Source: Streptomyces albicerus
Lineage (GTDB): Bacteria > Actinomycetota > Actinomycetes > Streptomycetales > Streptomycetaceae
Assembly: GCF_008905045.1 (NCBI RefSeq)
Contig: NZ_VWMY01000002.1
Coordinates: forward strand, 259,026-323,025
DNA length: 64,000 nt
Direction: 5' to 3'
How positions within the stretch are numbered: position 1 is the first letter of the stretch; each line of letters begins with the position of its first letter. The position numbers and the translations under genes were made by a program. The notes under the pieces were generated by a model that made no database searches, was not told the DNA's origin, and saw only the letters and a program-made list of their open reading frames with translations. Below, piece by piece: positions 15,962-24,680 of the stretch.

Positions 15962-17470
15962 TCACATATGGATGACCGGCGCGGCCTCCGCGTCCTGCTC
16001 GGGAACCCCGCGGCGGTAGAGCAGGAAGGCGATCACGGCGCCCGCCACGAAGAAGCCCGCGGACCACCAGAAGGCGGTGGTGTAGCTCTCGATCGTCGAC
16101 TGGGCCTGGACCAGCTTGTCGGTGGCGTCCTTGCCGGACAGGTAGTTGGTCGCGGCGCTCGCGGCGAGCGTGTTGAGAAGCGCGGTGCCGATGGAACCGC
16201 CCACCTGCTGCATGGTGTTGACCGTCGCGGAGGCGACGCCCGCGTCCTCGGGTGCGACTCCGCTGGTGGCCAGGGCCATCGCGGGCGGCATCACGATGCC
16301 GAGGCCCGCGCCGATCAGGATCAGCTGCGGCAGTACGGCCGTCGAGAAGTCGGAGTCGACCCCGATGCCGGTCAGCCAGGCCATGGCGATCGCGGCGATG
16401 GCGAAGCCCGCCGGGATGACGGCCTTCGGCCCGATGCGGGGTACCAGGACCGTGGTGGAGATCTGCGCCGTGACCATCAGGGCCGCCATCATCGGCAGGA
16501 AGGCCAGACCCGTCTTGGTCGGGCTGAAGCCCAGGTTCAGCTGCAGGTAGTAGGTGAGGAAGAGGAAGACACCGAACATGCCCGCACCGGTGACGAGGAC
16601 GGCGACGAACGAGGCCCCGCGCGTCCGGTCGAGCAGAACGCGCATCGGCAGCAGCGGGTGCGCGGCGCGGGTCTGCCACCAGGCGAACACCGTCAGGAGC
16701 ACCCCGCCCGCGACCAGGAAGCCCCAGGTCTGGGTCGAACTCCAGTCGTGCGTCTCGGCGTTGGAGAAGCCGTAGACGACGGAGAAGAGACCGGCGGAGA
16801 CCAGCAGCGCGCCCGGCAGGTCCAGCTTGGAGTTCGCCGCGTCACGGTGGTTGTTCAGCAGCATCCAGCCGCCCACGAAGGCGACGACGGCGAAGATGAC
16901 ATTGACGTACAGGGTCCAGCGCCAGTCCAGCGCGTCCGTCAGCACCCCACCGAGCAGCAGACCGAGCGCACCGCCCGCACCGGCGATCGCGCCGTAGACG
17001 CTGAATGCCCTGGCGCGCTCCTTGGCGTCGGTGAAGGTCGTGTTGAGGAGCGAGAGCGCGGCGGGCGCGAGGAGCGCGCCGAAGACGCCCTGGAGGGCAC
17101 GCGCGGCGACCAGCATCCCGAAGCTGTTCGCCGCGCCGCCGAGCACGGAGGCCGCGGCGAATCCGGCGACTCCGATCAGGAAGGCGGGCTTGCGTCCGAA
17201 GAGGTCGGCTATCCGGCCGCCCAGCAGAAGCAACGAGGCGAAGGCCAGCGCGTACGCGGTGACGACCCACTGCCGGTTGCCGTCGGAGAACCCGAGGTCC
17301 GCCTGCGCCGACGGCAGCGCGATGTTCACGATGGTCGCGTCCAGCACCACCATCAGCTGCGCGATCGCGACGATCGCGAGAATCCACCATCGCTTCGCCG
17401 ACGGCGCCGTGCCCGGCGCCTCCGCTGTGCCCTTGCGGGCATCTTTGGCCAGAGTCTGAGTCTTGGACAT
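15962..17470 (-). CDS. DHA2-type (EmrB/QacA) drug efflux transporter
   Basis: Proton-driven multidrug exporter, 502 residues, about 14 membrane segments. Motif D1 is LDATIVNIALPSAQADLGFS in helix 1, motif A is GGRIADLFGRKPAF, and motif C, the antiporter signature, is GAIAGAGGALGLLLGG in helix 5. The start is ATG 17470, with GGAG about 12 nt upstream. The upstream region contains two GAAAC/GTTTC-type inverted repeats, so expression is probably repressed by a TetR- or MarR-type protein, not obviously encoded beside it. The drug specificity cannot be inferred. Confidence 0.92.
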   Translation of the reverse strand: MSKTQTLAKDARKGTAEAPGTAPSAKRWWILAIVAIAQLMVVLDATIVNIALPSAQADLGFSDGNRQWVVTAYALAFASLLLLGGRIADLFGRKPAFLIGVAGFAAASVLGGAANSFGMLVAARALQGVFGALLAPAALSLLNTTFTDAKERARAFSVYGAIAGAGGALGLLLGGVLTDALDWRWTLYVNVIFAVVAFVGGWMLLNNHRDAANSKLDLPGALLVSAGLFSVVYGFSNAETHDWSSTQTWGFLVAGGVLLTVFAWWQTRAAHPLLPMRVLLDRTRGASFVAVLVTGAGMFGVFLFLTYYLQLNLGFSPTKTGLAFLPMMAALMVTAQISTTVLVPRIGPKAVIPAGFAIAAIAMAWLTGIGVDSDFSTAVLPQLILIGAGLGIVMPPAMALATSGVAPEDAGVASATVNTMQQVGGSIGTALLNTLAASAATNYLSGKDATDKLVQAQSTIESYTTAFWWSAGFFVAGAVIAFLLYRRGVPEQDAEAAPVIHM

Positions 17471-17515
17471 GGGAGCACCACTCCAGGGAAAGTCGCTCGA
17501 CAGAGGAGTTCAGAA

Positions 17516-17530
17516 ACGAAACCGTTTCGT
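17516..17530. promoter_or_regulatory. Operator candidate ACGAAAC-N-GTTTCGT, efflux promoter
   Basis: Perfect 7-bp arms around a single C, 46 bp upstream of the DHA2 transporter start. Half-site sequence matches the second element at 17557. Such symmetric GAAAC/GTTTC elements are typical of TetR-family operators. Confidence 0.6.
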
Positions 17531-17556
17531 ACGCCTAGAGACTAGACCACTTTTAT

Positions 17557-17574
17557 CGAAACGGCAAAGTTTCG
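17557..17574. promoter_or_regulatory. Operator candidate CGAAAC-N6-GTTTCG, efflux promoter
   Basis: Perfect 6-bp arms around GGCAAA, sharing the CGAAAC/GTTTCG half-site with 17516-17530 but with wider spacing. It lies between the divergent DHA2 and ArsR genes, so the same protein could affect both directions. Confidence 0.5.
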
Positions 17575-17597
17575 CTAGCGGGGAAAAGGTCTATGCC

Positions 17598-17627
17598 TTG
17601 ACGGGAATATAACCGCCGAGGCATATT
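17598..17627 (+). promoter_or_regulatory. Promoter for a leaderless ArsR-AHSA1 message
   Basis: TTGACG (17598-17603), 18 nt, CATATT (17622-17627). A start site about 7 nt later would fall on the A of ATG 17634. No ribosome binding site is seen before that ATG, which fits a leaderless transcript. Confidence 0.5.
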
Positions 17628-17633
17628 GGACCC

Positions 17634-18035
17634 ATGTCCGATGCCTCCCTCTGGACCGCCCTCGCCGACCCGCACCGGCGGGCCATCGTCGGGCTTCTCC
17701 TGGAGCGGCCGCGGCCGGTCGGCGAGATCGTCGAGGCGTGCGGTCTGAGTCAGCCGAGCACGTCGAAGCACCTGAAGGTGCTGCGGGACGCGGGCCTGGT
17801 CCGCGTACGGCAGGACGCGCAGCGCCGGGTCTACGCGCTCGACCCGGCGCCGATCGCGGAGCTCGACGCGTGGCTGGCCCCGTACCGCAAGCTCTGGAAC
17901 ACCAGCCTCGACGCGCTCGGCCGACGCCTCGACGAGACGGCGACGGCGTCAGCGACGGCGGCGGCGTCAGCGACAGGGACGGCAACGGGGGAGTCGTCGG
18001 ACGAAGCAGATCCAGCCCCCTCCCCGAAGGACTGA
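17634..18035 (+). CDS. ArsR-family HTH regulator
   Basis: Winged-helix repressor, 133 residues. It begins MSDASLWTALADPHRRAIV, with the recognition region CGLSQPSTSKHLKVLRDAGL and the wing VRQDAQRRVYALDP. The C-terminal 30 residues are an Ala/Thr-rich spacer (TATASATAAASAT...). No ArsR metal-site cysteines (ELCVCDL) are present, so it is of the non-metal type commonly paired with an AHSA1 protein, as here (6 bp downstream). It probably controls its own operon. Confidence 0.88.
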   Translation: MSDASLWTALADPHRRAIVGLLLERPRPVGEIVEACGLSQPSTSKHLKVLRDAGLVRVRQDAQRRVYALDPAPIAELDAWLAPYRKLWNTSLDALGRRLDETATASATAAASATGTATGESSDEADPAPSPKD

Positions 18036-18041
18036 GCCACC

Positions 18042-18569
18042 ATGTCCACGGAAACCACCGGCACGTACCTCACCCTGGACGACGGCCGCCCGGCCGTTCG
18101 CTTCAGCCGCACCTATGACCACCCCATCGACCGCGTCTGGCAGTTCGTGACCGACACGGACGAGCTGGCCCACTGGTTCCCGTCCCACGCCGAGATCGAG
18201 CTGCGTGAAGGCGGCACGATCAAGTTCAGCGGCGACCCGAACCTGGAGGACGCGACGGGCCGTGTCCTCGCGGTCGATCCGCCCCGGCATCTCTCCTTCA
18301 GCTGGGGCGGCGACGAACTGCGCTTCGACCTCGAGGAGTTGGACGAGAAGCGCACCCGCTTCACATTGACCAACGTCCTGGAGGCCGAGAACACGGCCGC
18401 CCGTAACGGCGCCGGCTGGGAGGTGTGCCTCTCCGCCCTCGACGCGCACGCCCGGGGCGAGGTGTTCGAAGGCCCGCACGCCGGTGCCGGTGCGCCATGG
18501 CAGGAGGTCTACCAGGCGTACGTCGAGGCCGGCATCCCCTCGGGAGCTCCGATCCCGGGGACCGACTGA
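18042..18569 (+). CDS. AHSA1/SRPBCC-domain protein
   Basis: START-like hydrophobic-pocket protein, 175 residues. Typical features are FSRTYDHPIDRVWQFVTDTDELAHWF near the N-terminus, GRVLAVDPPRHLSFSWGG in the sheet, and the C-terminal helix with NGAGWEVCLSALDAHARGE. In this subfamily the protein is encoded behind an ArsR regulator, as here. A ligand or stress role is inferred for the pair, but the molecule bound is unknown. The end lies 4 bp from the end of the convergent transporter gene at 18574. Confidence 0.87.
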   Translation: MSTETTGTYLTLDDGRPAVRFSRTYDHPIDRVWQFVTDTDELAHWFPSHAEIELREGGTIKFSGDPNLEDATGRVLAVDPPRHLSFSWGGDELRFDLEELDEKRTRFTLTNVLEAENTAARNGAGWEVCLSALDAHARGEVFEGPHAGAGAPWQEVYQAYVEAGIPSGAPIPGTD

Positions 18570-18573
18570 CGGC

Positions 18574-21468
18574 TCACTGCATCTGCCGCCGCACCAGCTC
18601 GTGCAGCCGCCCGCCCGTGTCCGCCAACAGCTGTGCGGGCGGGCCCTGCTGGGCGACCCGGCCGTCCTCCATCACGATGACGCGGTCCGCGTCCATGACG
18701 GTGGACAGACGGTGCGCGATCACCACGCGCGTGGCGTTGAGCGCGCGGGTGCTCTCGATCACCGTGCGCTGGGTCTCGTTGTCGAGGGCGCTGGTCGCCT
18801 CGTCGAAGAAGAGGATGCGCGGGCGGCGGATCAGGGCCTGGGCGATCATCAGCCGCTGGCGCTGGCCGCCGGAGATCGCGCCACTGCCGGAGACGATCGT
18901 GTGCAGGCCCATCGGCATGCGCTTGATGTCCTCGGCGAGACCGGCCATCTCGGCGGCCGCCATCGCCTCCTCGGGCGTGTAGGGCTCGGTGCCGCAGATG
19001 ACGTCCAGGATCGAGCCGGTGAACGGCTGCGCGTGCTGGAGCACGACACCGCACTGGCGGCGTACGGCCGACTGGTCGAGTGCGGCCAGATCCTGGCCGT
19101 CGTACAGAACACTTCCCGAGACCGGTTTGTCGAAGCCGATGAGCAGCCGCAGCAGGGTGGACTTGCCGCAGCCGCTGGGGCCGACGATCGCGACGAACTC
19201 GCCCGGCCCGATCGCGAAGGACACATCGTCGAGGACGAGCGGCCCGTCGTCGGTGTACCGGAAGGACAGCTTCTTCGCCTCGATGGCGCCGGACAGTTCG
19301 GCGGGGCGCGTGCTCGCCACCCGCACCTCGGGCGTCGCGTCGAGGACCGGCTTGATCTCCTCGAACATCGGCAGCGCGGCGACCATCGAGACGAACGAGC
19401 CTGTCAGCTGGGTGACCGAAGTCAGCAGCATGGTCATCGAGGTGTTGAACGTCAGGAAGGCGGCGGCCGAAAGGGAGCCGCGCGCGGGGCCCGCCAGCAA
19501 CATGAACATGATGAGGGAGCAGAGCGGCAGGTACACCGCGCCCAGCACCGTCGTGAGGTTCTTGATCCGGCCCACTCGCTGTTGCAGCTCACGGCTGCGC
19601 GCGAACTCGCTCGCCCAGGCCGCGTACGCGTAGTTCTCCGCCGCCGCGACCCGCAGTTTGGGCAGGCCCCGCAGGGTCTGGAAGGCCTGGTTGTTGAGCT
19701 TGTTGCTGAGCACGACCAGCCGGCGCTGCCAGCGCACCTGCCACAGCCCGAGCCCCAGGAACACCGCGGCGATCACGACGAGCATGCCGATCGCGGCGAG
19801 TGCCATGGGCACGCTGTACCAGAACAGCAGGGCGAGGTTCATCGCGCCGACCGTGACCGACTGGACGACCACGGGGCCGACGCCCGCCATCATGCGGCGG
19901 ATGGCGCTGATACCCATGGCGGCACTGGCCAGCTCACCCGTGGAGCGAGAGGTGAAGAACTTCGTCGGCAGCCGCAACAGCCGGTCCCACACGGCCGGTT
20001 GGAGCGTGGCCTCGATACGGCCCTCCACCCGCAGCATGGTGAGGTTCTGCATCAGCATGAACGCCGCCGACACCACACTGGCGATCATGATGGCCAGACA
20101 GAACTGGACGATCAGGCTCTCCTGGGCCTTCGGCACGTACTCGCCGAGCACCTTCCCGGTGGCGATCGGCACCAGCGCACCCAGCGCCACCGTCACCAGC
20201 CCGCTGATCGCGAGGTTGCGCATGTCGCCGCCGGTGCCCTGGAGGCTGAACCGCAGCAGCCGCAGCGGGCTCAACCGGCGCTCGGGCAGCGGCCGGTAGA
20301 ACATCACCGCACGCGGCTCGAACTCCGCCGCGTTGGCCTTCTCCACCGGCGTCTCACGCCCGCTCGACGGATGCACCGCCACGTAACCGCCGCGCCGCCA
20401 CAGCAGCGCGGCCGGGGCGCCGGACGCGACCCGGTGCCCCACCAGGGGACCGATGTTGTCGTGCCACCAGCGCCCGTCGAGCCGTACGGCACGCGCCCGG
20501 ACCCGGGAGGCGAGCGCGATCCGCTCGACGGGGTCGAGGCGGTCGCTCTCCGCGCCGCCCTGCGCGGGGTCGGCCAGGGTGATCCCGGCCGCGCGGGCGA
20601 CGAGCCTGCAGGCGGCGTACGTGGCATCGGCGTCCGCCGCGCCCGGGCCCGACGCCGAGCGCTTGGATATGGAGGCCAGGAGTGTTCGGTCGGCTTGGGC
20701 GCGGACCGCTTCGCCGGCCTTGATGCCCGCGGCCGTACGGTTCTCGTGGGTGCGCTCCAGCTGCTCGATCCAGCGGTCGAGCGTGGCCAGCAGCCGGTAC
20801 TGCTGGTCGACCATGGCCTGCCACATCGCCGGGTCGACCAGCAGATCGGCCGCGGCTTCGGCGCCGTACATGGAGCCGTACTGCACACTGCCCGGCGGCA
20901 CCTGCATCCACAGGATGTCTTCGTCCGTCAGCGCCGCGCCCCGCTCGGTCGCGAGGGGCGCCTCGAACAGGATGGCCAGACCGCGGCCGACGCCGAGCGA
21001 GAGGGCGTACTCCAGCGGGCTCGTCGCCGGGGGTACGTACTGGGGGTTGCCGTACGCGTCGTACGTCCAGGTCTCTGTCTGCGGGGGCTGGTACAGCTCG
21101 CGCAGAGAGATGCGGCGCAGGACGCACTCGCGCAGCGGCCTGCCCACGAGGGTGTGCTGGGGTCCCGCGACCGGGCCGAGCAGCAGCGAGCCCGCTTCGA
21201 GGCGGCCGAGGTGATGCCAGTGGCCCTGCTGGGCGGCGTCGACGGCGAACAGGTCCATGGCGCCGGACGCGACGAGCCACAGCACGTGCGGGCCTTCGAG
21301 GTCCAGCCGGTTGAGGCCGGAGCCGTCGACCGGGGTGCCCATGCCACCGAGCGCGGCGAGTACGTAGTCGCCCTCGGTGACGGGCTGTTGGTGCTGCCCG
21401 CTCTGTTCGTACTGCTCGCTCTGTTCGTACTGCTGGTTCTGCTGGTTCTGTTGGTACGCGGACGTCAT
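18574..21468 (-). CDS. NHLM-type bacteriocin ABC transporter, permease/ATPase
   Basis: 964-residue export ABC protein. The first ~40 residues are a Gln/Tyr/Glu-rich low-complexity stretch. A long N-terminal region (to about residue 400) follows that is typical of the second NHLM transporter, then the membrane domain, and a C-terminal ATPase with Walker A GPSGCGKST, signature ISGGQRQRL and Walker B ILFFDEATSALD. It has no C39 peptidase. The start ATG 21468 follows the upstream stop by one base. It pairs with the peptidase-containing transporter at 21470 and the HlyD-like protein to export the small peptide at 24681. Confidence 0.9.
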   Translation of the reverse strand: MTSAYQQNQQNQQYEQSEQYEQSGQHQQPVTEGDYVLAALGGMGTPVDGSGLNRLDLEGPHVLWLVASGAMDLFAVDAAQQGHWHHLGRLEAGSLLLGPVAGPQHTLVGRPLRECVLRRISLRELYQPPQTETWTYDAYGNPQYVPPATSPLEYALSLGVGRGLAILFEAPLATERGAALTDEDILWMQVPPGSVQYGSMYGAEAAADLLVDPAMWQAMVDQQYRLLATLDRWIEQLERTHENRTAAGIKAGEAVRAQADRTLLASISKRSASGPGAADADATYAACRLVARAAGITLADPAQGGAESDRLDPVERIALASRVRARAVRLDGRWWHDNIGPLVGHRVASGAPAALLWRRGGYVAVHPSSGRETPVEKANAAEFEPRAVMFYRPLPERRLSPLRLLRFSLQGTGGDMRNLAISGLVTVALGALVPIATGKVLGEYVPKAQESLIVQFCLAIMIASVVSAAFMLMQNLTMLRVEGRIEATLQPAVWDRLLRLPTKFFTSRSTGELASAAMGISAIRRMMAGVGPVVVQSVTVGAMNLALLFWYSVPMALAAIGMLVVIAAVFLGLGLWQVRWQRRLVVLSNKLNNQAFQTLRGLPKLRVAAAENYAYAAWASEFARSRELQQRVGRIKNLTTVLGAVYLPLCSLIMFMLLAGPARGSLSAAAFLTFNTSMTMLLTSVTQLTGSFVSMVAALPMFEEIKPVLDATPEVRVASTRPAELSGAIEAKKLSFRYTDDGPLVLDDVSFAIGPGEFVAIVGPSGCGKSTLLRLLIGFDKPVSGSVLYDGQDLAALDQSAVRRQCGVVLQHAQPFTGSILDVICGTEPYTPEEAMAAAEMAGLAEDIKRMPMGLHTIVSGSGAISGGQRQRLMIAQALIRRPRILFFDEATSALDNETQRTVIESTRALNATRVVIAHRLSTVMDADRVIVMEDGRVAQQGPPAQLLADTGGRLHELVRRQMQ

Positions 21469-21469
21469 C

Positions 21470-23749
21470 TCATCGCTCCCTGACCAGCTCGGCGTACGCG
21501 CCGCCGGCCGCCACCAGGGCGTCGTGACGCCCGCGTTCCACGATCGTGCCGTGCTGCAGGACCACGATCTCGTCGCTGTCGCGCACGGTGCTGAGCCGGT
21601 GCGCGATCACCACGCAGGCGCAGCCGCGCTTGCGGAGGTTGTCCATGACGATCTGCTCGGTCTCCGCGTCCAGGGCGCTCGTCACCTCGTCGAGGACCAG
21701 GATGCTGGGCCTGCGCACCAACGCCCGTGCGATCTCCAGGCGTTGGCGCTGGCCGCCGGAGAAGTTGCGCCCGTCCTGCTCGACACGGCTCTGGATACCG
21801 CCGGGGCGGCGCATCACGACGTCGTACAGCGCCGCGTCCTCCAGCGCTGCGACCACGGCCTCGTCCGGGACCGACGGATCCCACAGCGCGATGTTGTCGC
21901 GGACCGTGCCCTCGAACAGGAACACGTCCTGGTCGACGAAGGAGACGGAGGCCGCGAGCGCGCCCCGCGGGATGTCCTCCAGACGCTGCCCGTCGATCCG
22001 GATCACGCCCTCCCAAGGCGCGTAGAGCCCCGAAATCAGCCTGGACACCGTGGACTTGCCGCTGCCGGAGCCGCCGACGAGGGCGACCTGCTGGCCCGGG
22101 CCGACGGTCAGTGAGAAACCGGAAAGGAGCGGCTTGTCGAGCGGGCTGTAGCCGAACGTGATGTTTTCCAGCTCCACATGGCCGTGCAGCCTGCGGGTGC
22201 TGTCGCTCGCGCCCCGGCGTGAGTAGAGGGGGTCGGCCGCGAAGTTCTCGACGTCCTTCAGCCGGGCCACGTCCGCCGCGAAGTCCTGGATACGCCCCGC
22301 GACGCCGTTGAGCCGGGTGATCGGCGCGGTGAAGCGGGTCACCAGCGCCTGGAACGCGACGAGCAGACCGACGGATATGTGCCCCTCCACGGCCCGCATA
22401 CCGCCGATCCACAGGATGAGCGCGCTGTTGAGCGTCGCCAGCGTCGGCGCCACCACCCCCAGCCAGGCACTCGGCACGCCGAGGCGCTGCTGTTCCTCCA
22501 GCGTGGTGGCGTGCTGCCCGGCCCACTTGCGGAAGTAGCCCTCCTCGCCGCCGGTCGCCTTCATCGTCTCGATCAACTGGAGGCCGGTGTACGCCGTGTT
22601 GGTGAGCCGCGCGCTGTCGGCCCGCAGCTTGGCCGTACGCGTCGCGCGCAGCCGGATCACCACGCGCATCGCCACGATGTTGAGCAGCGCGACCCCGATG
22701 CCCACGGCGGTGAGCTGCGGGTCGTAGGTGTAGAGCAGCACGGCGTAGAGGACCACGACGACCGCGTCCACGCCCGCCGCCGCGAGGTCCCGGGCCAGTG
22801 TCTCGGCCACCGCGTCGTTCGACTGGAGCCGCTGCACCAGGTCGGCCGGGCTGCGCTGGGAGAAGAAGGTGACCGGCAGGCGCAGCAGATGCCGGAGGAA
22901 CTTCGCGCTGCTGAGCGTGGACGAGATGATGCGGCCGCGCAGCAGGTTCGCCTGTTGCAGCCAGGTCAGCACGACCGTCAGCAGTACCGTCGCGCCCATC
23001 GACGCGAACAGCACCCCGAGCAGCGAGGTCTGCCCGCCGATCAGGAACATGTCGATGTAGGTGCGGCTGAGCGCGGGCACCGCCGCCCCGACCGCCACCA
23101 GCAACAGGCTCGCCAGGACCGCGGCCGGCATGGTGCCCGACGTGCCGCGCAGCCGGGCCGGCATGGCGCCCATGACACCCGGCTTGCGGCCGCCCTTCTT
23201 GAAGTCCGGCCCCGGTTCCAGGACCAGCACGACACCGGTGAAGCTGGTGTCGAAGTCCTCCATGGGGACGAAACGGCGGCCCTTGCCGGGGTCGTTGATG
23301 TGCACCCCGCGCCTGCCGAAGCGCCGCCCCATGCCGTCGTAGACGACGTAGTGGTTGAACTCCCAGAACAGGATGGCCGGTGCCCGCACCTCGGCGAGCG
23401 CCGCCGTGTCCATCTGCATGCCCTTGGCCGTCAGGTCGTAACTGCGCGCCGCCTTCAGCAGGTTGCTGGCGCGTGAGCCGTCGCGCGAGACGCCGCAGGC
23501 GATGCGCAGTTCCTCCAGCGGGATGTGCCGGCCGTAGTGACCGAGCACCATCGCGAGCGAGGCGGCGCCGCACTCCACGGCCTCCATCTGCAGGACGGTG
23601 GGCGTACGGACGGTCTTGACCCGGCCTTTGGGGACGGTGCGCTTGGGCGGCGTGGCGCGGCGGCGGCCCCGTACCGGCGGCGGCAGTTGCGATCCCGCGG
23701 TGCCCGCGCCGGTGGCGGTGGTGGCGGTGCTGTCCTGGGGGGCGGTCAC
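21470..23749 (-). CDS. NHLM-type bacteriocin ABC transporter with C39 peptidase
   Basis: 759-residue peptide exporter that also removes the leader. The N-terminal C39 domain has the catalytic Cys in MEAVECGAASLAMVLGHYG (Cys 60), His in EFNHYVVYD (His 133) and Asp in HINDP (Asp 153). A six-helix membrane domain follows, then an ATPase with GGSGSGKST, FSGGQRQRL and ILVLDEVTSALD. The peptidase is expected to cut after the double glycine of the precursor at 24681. The start GTG 23749 overlaps the preceding stop (GTGA). A much longer open frame upstream is antiparallel noise and was not used. Confidence 0.92.
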   Translation of the reverse strand: MTAPQDSTATTATGAGTAGSQLPPPVRGRRRATPPKRTVPKGRVKTVRTPTVLQMEAVECGAASLAMVLGHYGRHIPLEELRIACGVSRDGSRASNLLKAARSYDLTAKGMQMDTAALAEVRAPAILFWEFNHYVVYDGMGRRFGRRGVHINDPGKGRRFVPMEDFDTSFTGVVLVLEPGPDFKKGGRKPGVMGAMPARLRGTSGTMPAAVLASLLLVAVGAAVPALSRTYIDMFLIGGQTSLLGVLFASMGATVLLTVVLTWLQQANLLRGRIISSTLSSAKFLRHLLRLPVTFFSQRSPADLVQRLQSNDAVAETLARDLAAAGVDAVVVVLYAVLLYTYDPQLTAVGIGVALLNIVAMRVVIRLRATRTAKLRADSARLTNTAYTGLQLIETMKATGGEEGYFRKWAGQHATTLEEQQRLGVPSAWLGVVAPTLATLNSALILWIGGMRAVEGHISVGLLVAFQALVTRFTAPITRLNGVAGRIQDFAADVARLKDVENFAADPLYSRRGASDSTRRLHGHVELENITFGYSPLDKPLLSGFSLTVGPGQQVALVGGSGSGKSTVSRLISGLYAPWEGVIRIDGQRLEDIPRGALAASVSFVDQDVFLFEGTVRDNIALWDPSVPDEAVVAALEDAALYDVVMRRPGGIQSRVEQDGRNFSGGQRQRLEIARALVRRPSILVLDEVTSALDAETEQIVMDNLRKRGCACVVIAHRLSTVRDSDEIVVLQHGTIVERGRHDALVAAGGAYAELVRER

Positions 23750-24552
23750 GGGAGCAGCCAATCGATCGGACGCTGATCGTCCAGGCGGATCGAGCCGGAG
23801 GCCGCGGTCATGGAGCTCAGCCGGAACGGCGGACCCTCCGCGGAGGACCACTTGTAGCCGGACTTCGTGCCCGACGACCGGTCGAGCCGGACGAGAACGG
23901 CCACCGGCCTGCCCTTCTTCGTGAACTGCTCGCCCAGCTGGCTGTCGCCGAGGAAGGCGGCGATCTGCTGCTCGCTCTGGGCGGCCCGGTCGACCGACTT
24001 CACATGGCCGCGCAGCACCCCGTACTGCTGGGTGGGCGCGGACTGGACGGTGAGATCGACGGCGGCGTTCGAGGGGATCGTGGCGGCGTTCTCGGCGGGC
24101 ACGTACACCGTCGCGTACAGCGGGTCGTCCGCGTCGGCGACCTTCTCCACGGCGGCGACGTTCGTGCCTGTGGTGATGATCGCGCCGATCGTGGCGGCGA
24201 GCCCGGTGACCCGACCCGCGGCGACACTGCGTACGACCGTTTCGCCCTTTTCCGTACGGACCTTGAGCACGGGAGCGTTCGCGGCGATCCGCCGGCCCTG
24301 CTCGACGAGGACCGCGGTGACCTGGCCGGAGACGGGGCTCTGCAGGAGGTAACTGCCCTGCCCGTGCGTGAGGATGGCGGGCGCGCTCACCGTGGACGCC
24401 ACGGAACCCGTCACGGCCCAGACCGACGCGGCCGCCATGACGACCACCGTCACGGACAGCACGAGCCACCCCTGGGGGCGGGCGAAGCGCACCGGGAGGT
24501 CCAGCTCTTCCGGCGACTGGAGCTTGGCGAGGGCCTGTTGGCGGAACTGCAC
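23746..24552 (-). CDS. NHLM-type HlyD-like membrane fusion subunit
   Basis: 268-residue periplasm-type adaptor for peptide export. One N-terminal membrane helix (about residues 29-50, WLVLSVTVVVMAAASVWAV) precedes a biotinyl-lipoyl-like region (YLLQSPVSGQVTAVLVEQGRRIAANAPVLKV). A beta-rich part ends in IDWLLP. In NHLM loci this protein, a C39 transporter and a second transporter form the secretion apparatus. The start is GTG 24552, preceded by a GAGGGAAG purine run. It lies 128 bp downstream of the precursor gene, with a strong hairpin between them. Confidence 0.88.
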   Translation of the reverse strand: MQFRQQALAKLQSPEELDLPVRFARPQGWLVLSVTVVVMAAASVWAVTGSVASTVSAPAILTHGQGSYLLQSPVSGQVTAVLVEQGRRIAANAPVLKVRTEKGETVVRSVAAGRVTGLAATIGAIITTGTNVAAVEKVADADDPLYATVYVPAENAATIPSNAAVDLTVQSAPTQQYGVLRGHVKSVDRAAQSEQQIAAFLGDSQLGEQFTKKGRPVAVLVRLDRSSGTKSGYKWSSAEGPPFRLSSMTAASGSIRLDDQRPIDWLLP

Positions 24553-24620
24553 GGGTCTTCCCTCACCTGCGAGAAACTGATGAGCGGCTCTGGCGAGCCG
24601 ACTGGGTTACGGCATCCGTA

Positions 24621-24651
24621 AGTCCCGGAACCGGCAAGCGGTTCCGGGACT
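24621..24651 (-). terminator. Hairpin between precursor and transporter genes
   Basis: Perfect 13-bp stem AGTCCCGGAACCG / CGGTTCCGGGACT with a GCAAG loop, placed between the precursor stop (24681) and the HlyD start (24552). There is no T tract. It could partly terminate transcription so that precursor message exceeds transporter message, or protect the 3' end of the precursor message. Confidence 0.7.
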
Positions 24652-24680
24652 CACGGCACGCTATGCGATCACAGAGGTGA

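Noticed and set aside
15926..17545. Long forward frame opposite the DHA2 exporter
   Set aside because: It is the antisense shadow of a gene with clear membrane and motif pattern. Its product is Arg/Gly/Gln-rich without any domain.
18484..21483. About 1000-codon forward frame opposite the NHLM transporter
   Set aside because: Antisense shadow typical of high-GC DNA. The reverse strand has Walker and signature motifs.
23750..24469. In-frame upstream extension of the C39 transporter
   Set aside because: The stretch overlaps the HlyD-like gene in another frame. GTG 23749 overlaps the HlyD stop and gives a normal N-terminus.
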